A stretch of DNA of 8,187 nucleotides. Source: Ilumatobacteraceae bacterium (lineage in GTDB: Bacteria > Actinomycetota > Acidimicrobiia > Acidimicrobiales > Ilumatobacteraceae). The position numbers and the translations under genes were made by a program. Under the pieces are notes generated by a model that saw nothing but the letters and a program-made list of their open reading frames with translations, was not told the DNA's origin and made no database searches. Positions 5,785-8,187 of this stretch are shown piece after piece (positions within the stretch are counted from its first letter, which is position 1; every line of letters begins with the position of its first letter). Where the stretch lies: contig SKFX01000230.1 of assembly GCA_007117775.1 (NCBI GenBank), forward strand, positions 1 through 8,187. The letters are read 5' to 3'.

Positions 5785-6345
5785 TCACTGGTTCGGTGGC
5801 GGTGGCGCATCCGCCGGTGGTGGCGGCGCGTCGGGCGGCGGCGGTGCCGGATTGCCCGATGACTCCGATCCGGCGGTTGCGGACTTCGCCTTGGACTGCA
5901 GATCGCCAGCGAGTTGTTTGAGGTCACCGCCGCTCGCGGCGAAGTTCATGTAGGCGCCGGCCGTTGCGACACCGGCAGCGATCAAGCCGAGGAACAGGCC
6001 GATACCGCGGTCGAAACTCAATCCGGCGGATCCCATCGCGCCCAATCTGAACCCGATGATGAGACGGAGGAGGACGAGCAATGCTGAGAGCGCGGTCGCG
6101 CCGAGGAAGATCGTCGGGGCCGGCAGGTTCTCGGGAAGTTTGAAGATGTCGGCGGCCGCGAGGAACGCCAGGACGCCGACGGCCACGACCAAGATCCACG
6201 GCACGGTGCCGGTGAAGAAGAAGTTGAACGCGCTCTGCGTGGTGAAGCCGGCGAAACTGAACCATGGCAGGAATCCGGCGATCAGGAACAGCGCTCCGCC
6301 CCCGACCATCAACCAGTCCGATGTCTTGAACTTGCTCACATCCAT
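5785..6345 (-). CDS. Four-helix membrane protein with proline-rich C-terminal tail
   Basis: 186 residues from ATG 6345. GAGAGG on the minus strand (6359-6354), eight bases upstream, is a good ribosome site. Four hydrophobic segments are visible at about 11-34, 48-66, 77-98 and 112-136. The tail from about 137 onward is soluble, first a short Lys/Ala/Ser helix-like part and then three blocks of four prolines separated by D-A and A-D-A. With an even number of helices both ends should be on the same side, probably the cytoplasm. No catalytic motif is seen. In Mycobacterium tuberculosis a membrane protein with a proline-rich tail (Rv0954, DUF5336) lies between sucCD and purN-purH. Position and architecture suggest a counterpart, but I cannot confirm homology and the gene here is on the opposite strand. 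The proline tail may bind a partner or the envelope machinery. That is inference. Confidence 0.75.
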   Translation of the reverse strand: MDVSKFKTSDWLMVGGGALFLIAGFLPWFSFAGFTTQSAFNFFFTGTVPWILVVAVGVLAFLAAADIFKLPENLPAPTIFLGATALSALLVLLRLIIGFRLGAMGSAGLSFDRGIGLFLGLIAAGVATAGAYMNFAASGGDLKQLAGDLQSKAKSATAGSESSGNPAPPPPDAPPPPADAPPPPNQ

Positions 6346-6389
6346 TGTTGTCGCCTCTCGTCGTTATCGAAGGAACCGCAGCGCGTCGA

Positions 6390-6412
6390 TGAGTCACCGA
6401 GTCCCCTGAGTC
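6390..6412. repeat. Three GAGTC direct repeats in the divergent membrane protein-purH spacer
   Basis: GAGTC occurs at 6391-6395, 6399-6403 and 6408-6412. The outer two are both TGAGTC, 17 bases apart. They lie in the 157-base space between two divergent genes. On the minus strand they follow a TATGGT hexamer (6419-6414) that could be a -10 for the membrane protein gene. A regulator site is possible, but repeats this short can arise by chance. Confidence 0.25.
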
Positions 6413-6490
6413 GACCATAGCGCAGACGAGTGGCGGGTTCGTCCGGCCATTGGGCCCCTTGTGATTGCTGAGCGGACTGGTCGGTGTGGC

Positions 6491-6496
6491 TACCGT
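6491..6496 (+). promoter_or_regulatory. Putative -10 element of purH, leaderless arrangement
   Basis: TACCGT fits TANNNT and ends six bases before GTG 6503, so transcription would begin on the start codon itself. No Shine-Dalgarno sequence precedes the GTG. TTGCTG at 6465-6470 is a -35 candidate, but its 20-base spacing is long. The region shows no recognisable purine riboswitch. Confidence 0.4.
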
Positions 6497-6502
6497 TGGG
6501 TC

Positions 6503-7999
6503 GTGCCCACCGCTCTGCTCTCCGTCTACGACAAGTCCGGAATCGAAGATCTCGCACGATCGCTCGCCGATCTGGGATGGCATCTGGTCTCCAGTGGCGG
6601 TACCGCTCGTCAGATCGCTGCGGCCGGCATCGAGGTGGTCGATGTCGCGGATCTCACCGGATTCCCGGCCATCTTGGGCCATCGCGTCGTGACCCTGCAC
6701 CCGATGGTGCACGGCGGCCTGCTGGCCGATCCGACCGATCCTGAGCACCGGGCCGATCTTGAGCGGTACGGGATCGAACCGATCTCGCTGGCGGTCATCA
6801 ACCTGTATCCGTTCGCGTCCGATCCGGGTATCGAACTGATCGACGTCGGTGGGCCCACGATGGTGCGCGCGGCAGCCAAAAACCATGCCCATGTCGGCAT
6901 CGTCGTGGATCCGGCGGACTATCCGGTGGTGCTCGATGAACTGAGCCGCGACGGTGTGCTGTCCAATGCCACCCGGCGTCGCTTGGCGCGGACCGCCTTC
7001 GCGCACACGGCGGCCTATGACGCGGCGATCGTCGACTGGTTCGACACCGATGATCCGCTGCCGCCGACACTGCACCTATCGCTCGAGTTGGCCGACACGT
7101 TGCGCTACGGCGAGAACCCGCATCAGGCCGGCGCCCGATACCGCAGTGGTCGGCCCGGTTGGTGGGATGCGATGACCCAGCACGGTGGCAAGGCACTCAG
7201 CTACCTGAACGTTTATGATGCCGAGGCGGCCTGGCGTCTCGCGAACCGCTTCGATGACACCGCGTGTGTGATTGTCAAGCATGCCAATCCGTGCGGTGTT
7301 GCGCTCGGTGGTGGGGACGATCCGGTGGCCGATGCCTACCGTGCCGCCAACGCCTGTGATCCGGTGAGCGCGTTCGGTGGGATCGTGGCCGTCAATCGGA
7401 CCGTCACCGCGCAGATGGCGACCGAGTTGGCCCCAGTGTTCACCGAGGTGGTGGTGGCGCCCGACTATGAGCCAGAAGCACTCGAGATCCTCACCGCCAA
7501 GGCGAACCTGCGCGTACTGTCAGCGCCGGCGCCCCAGGTCCCCGACCGCGATGTCCGTTCCATCGACGGCGGCCTCTTGGTCCAGCAGACCGATGTGGTT
7601 CCCGTCGATCGGGATGCCTGGCGGGTCGTCACCGCAGCTCAGCCCACCGCTGAGCAGTGGCGTGACCTCGAATTCGCGTGGACGGTCTGTGCGGCGGTCA
7701 GCAGCAATGCCATCGTCTACGCCAAGGACGCCCGTGCCTATGGGATCGGTGCCGGCCAGCAGAACCGCCTCGATTCGGCGCGGATCGCAGCCGAACGCGC
7801 CGACGGGCGCGTCACCGGTGGCGTGGCGGCGAGTGATGCCTTCTTCCCGTTCCGAGACGGTCTCGACGCCGCGGTGGCGGCCGGGGTGACCGCGGTGATC
7901 CAGCCGGGTGGGAGTGTGCGCGACGATGAGGTGATCGCAGCAGCTGATGAGCACGGCATCGCCATGGTGTTCACCGGCGAGCGGCACTTCCGTCACTGA
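6503..7999 (+). CDS. purH: Bifunctional AICAR transformylase / IMP cyclohydrolase
   Basis: 498 residues from GTG 6503. An in-frame GTG at 6461 would add 14 unrelated residues and is rejected because the family begins at ALLSVYDKSGI. The enzyme makes the last two steps of de novo IMP synthesis in the cytosol: formyl transfer from 10-formyl-tetrahydrofolate to AICAR, then ring closure. The MGS-like cyclohydrolase domain covers about 1-190, with S-G-G-T-A at 31-35, NLYPF at 100-104 (Tyr102), I-D-V-G-G-P-T (Asp114) and RAAAKNHA with Lys126. The transformylase domain follows: RYGENPHQ at 201-208, VKHANPCG at 258-265 (Lys259-His260, the catalytic pair), SSNAIVYAKD with Asn402, G-I-G-A-G-Q-Q and SDAFFPFRD at 444-452. 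One oddity: the motif usually R-V-K-T-L-H-P is R-V-V-T-L-H-P, so Val63 replaces the lysine that is Lys66 in human ATIC. purN, its frequent actinobacterial neighbour, is not upstream. Confidence 0.97.
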   Translation: MPTALLSVYDKSGIEDLARSLADLGWHLVSSGGTARQIAAAGIEVVDVADLTGFPAILGHRVVTLHPMVHGGLLADPTDPEHRADLERYGIEPISLAVINLYPFASDPGIELIDVGGPTMVRAAAKNHAHVGIVVDPADYPVVLDELSRDGVLSNATRRRLARTAFAHTAAYDAAIVDWFDTDDPLPPTLHLSLELADTLRYGENPHQAGARYRSGRPGWWDAMTQHGGKALSYLNVYDAEAAWRLANRFDDTACVIVKHANPCGVALGGGDDPVADAYRAANACDPVSAFGGIVAVNRTVTAQMATELAPVFTEVVVAPDYEPEALEILTAKANLRVLSAPAPQVPDRDVRSIDGGLLVQQTDVVPVDRDAWRVVTAAQPTAEQWRDLEFAWTVCAAVSSNAIVYAKDARAYGIGAGQQNRLDSARIAAERADGRVTGGVAASDAFFPFRDGLDAAVAAGVTAVIQPGGSVRDDEVIAAADEHGIAMVFTGERHFRH

Positions 8000-8016
8000 G
8001 CCTCACACCCGTGTCC

Positions 8017-8049
8017 TAAGGTGGTCGCCGACAGCAACGATGAGGGGAG
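8017..8049 (+). promoter_or_regulatory. Putative -10 and ribosome site of the last gene
   Basis: TAAGGT at 8017-8022 fits TANNNT. The -35 region is unconvincing. GAGGGGAG at 8042-8049, seven bases before ATG 8057, is a strong Shine-Dalgarno sequence and decides that start over the out-of-frame ATG at 8040. This contrasts with purH and the endonuclease, which have no such site. Confidence 0.4.
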
Positions 8050-8056
8050 TGAACTC

Positions 8057-8187
8057 ATGCAAGGAGCGGATGCATCACAGGGGCCGGGTTGGTGGCAGGC
8101 CAGCGACGGTAAGTGGTACCCACCGGAGGCTCAGCCGGGTGCGGTACCGACAGCGCAGACAGCGGCACCGGCCCCCGGCTCCGGATA
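8057..8187 (+). CDS. N-terminus of a protein with a GWWxASDGKWYPP motif, cut by the window end
   Basis: 43 codons are visible, then the window ends mid-codon. Residues 10-23 read P-G-W-W-Q-A-S-D-G-K-W-Y-P-P, a short tryptophan-rich motif similar to the DUF2510-type G-W-Y-x-D-P elements. Such elements stand at the N-terminus of many actinobacterial membrane or secreted proteins and seem especially frequent in Acidimicrobiia. What follows is a low-complexity Ala/Pro/Gly/Gln linker, typical of the spacer between this motif and a downstream membrane domain. Function cannot be told from this fragment. The start is supported by a strong ribosome site. It lies 57 bases after purH on the same strand. 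Confidence 0.7.
   Translation, partial: MQGADASQGPGWWQASDGKWYPPEAQPGAVPTAQTAAPAPGSG

Noticed and set aside
5924..7075. 383-codon minus-strand open frame spanning the membrane gene, the spacer and part of purH
   Set aside because: It conflicts with two well-supported genes and is low-complexity Arg/Gly/His-rich sequence typical of shadow frames.

Overview
The window is a GC-rich, gene-dense stretch of an actinobacterial chromosome. An Acidimicrobiia-like member (Ilumatobacter/Microthrix type) is my best guess. This rests on codon bias, the PcrA–SucCD–PurH backbone, a DUF222/HNH gene with an actinobacterial SOS box, and a closing gene with a GWWxASDGKWYPP motif. The taxon is inferred, not proven. 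No tRNA, rRNA, CRISPR array, insertion sequence or phage gene was recognised.

Layout. (1) 1-266: the C-terminal end of the DNA helicase PcrA/UvrD. (2) 405-1903, minus strand and convergent with pcrA: a DUF222 (13E12-repeat type) HNH endonuclease whose reading frame is broken once at a short C run near 1623-1630. Its start codon lies inside a perfect GAACATATGTTC palindrome, a textbook actinobacterial LexA/SOS box, directly after a -10-like hexamer. (3) 2011-2460, divergent from the endonuclease: a small flavodoxin-domain protein. (4) 2494-2991, minus: a membrane-anchored protein of unknown function with a possibly degenerate Rieske-like outer domain. (5) 3169-5729, plus: a probable metabolic operon of a stand-alone B12-binding acyl-CoA mutase small subunit, sucC and sucD. 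(6) 5785-6345, minus: a four-helix membrane protein with a proline-rich tail. (7) 6503-7999, plus: purH, probably read from a leaderless transcript. (8) 8057 to the end: the start of a tryptophan-rich-motif protein that is cut off.

How the genes fit. The order pcrA ... sucC-sucD ... membrane protein ... purH matches the backbone known from Mycobacterium (uvrD1, sucC, sucD, membrane genes, purN, purH). Here purN is absent from its usual place, and the endonuclease, flavodoxin, anchored protein and mutase subunit lie between pcrA and sucC. The mutase subunit and succinyl-CoA synthetase catalyse, or help catalyse, consecutive steps: methylmalonyl-CoA to succinyl-CoA to succinate plus a nucleoside triphosphate. 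This points to propionate or odd-chain/branched substrate use.

The items most worth a second look are the SOS box on the endonuclease start, the frameshift in that gene, the loss of a conserved catalytic-site lysine in PurH, and the minicistron/tandem-repeat leader of sucC.
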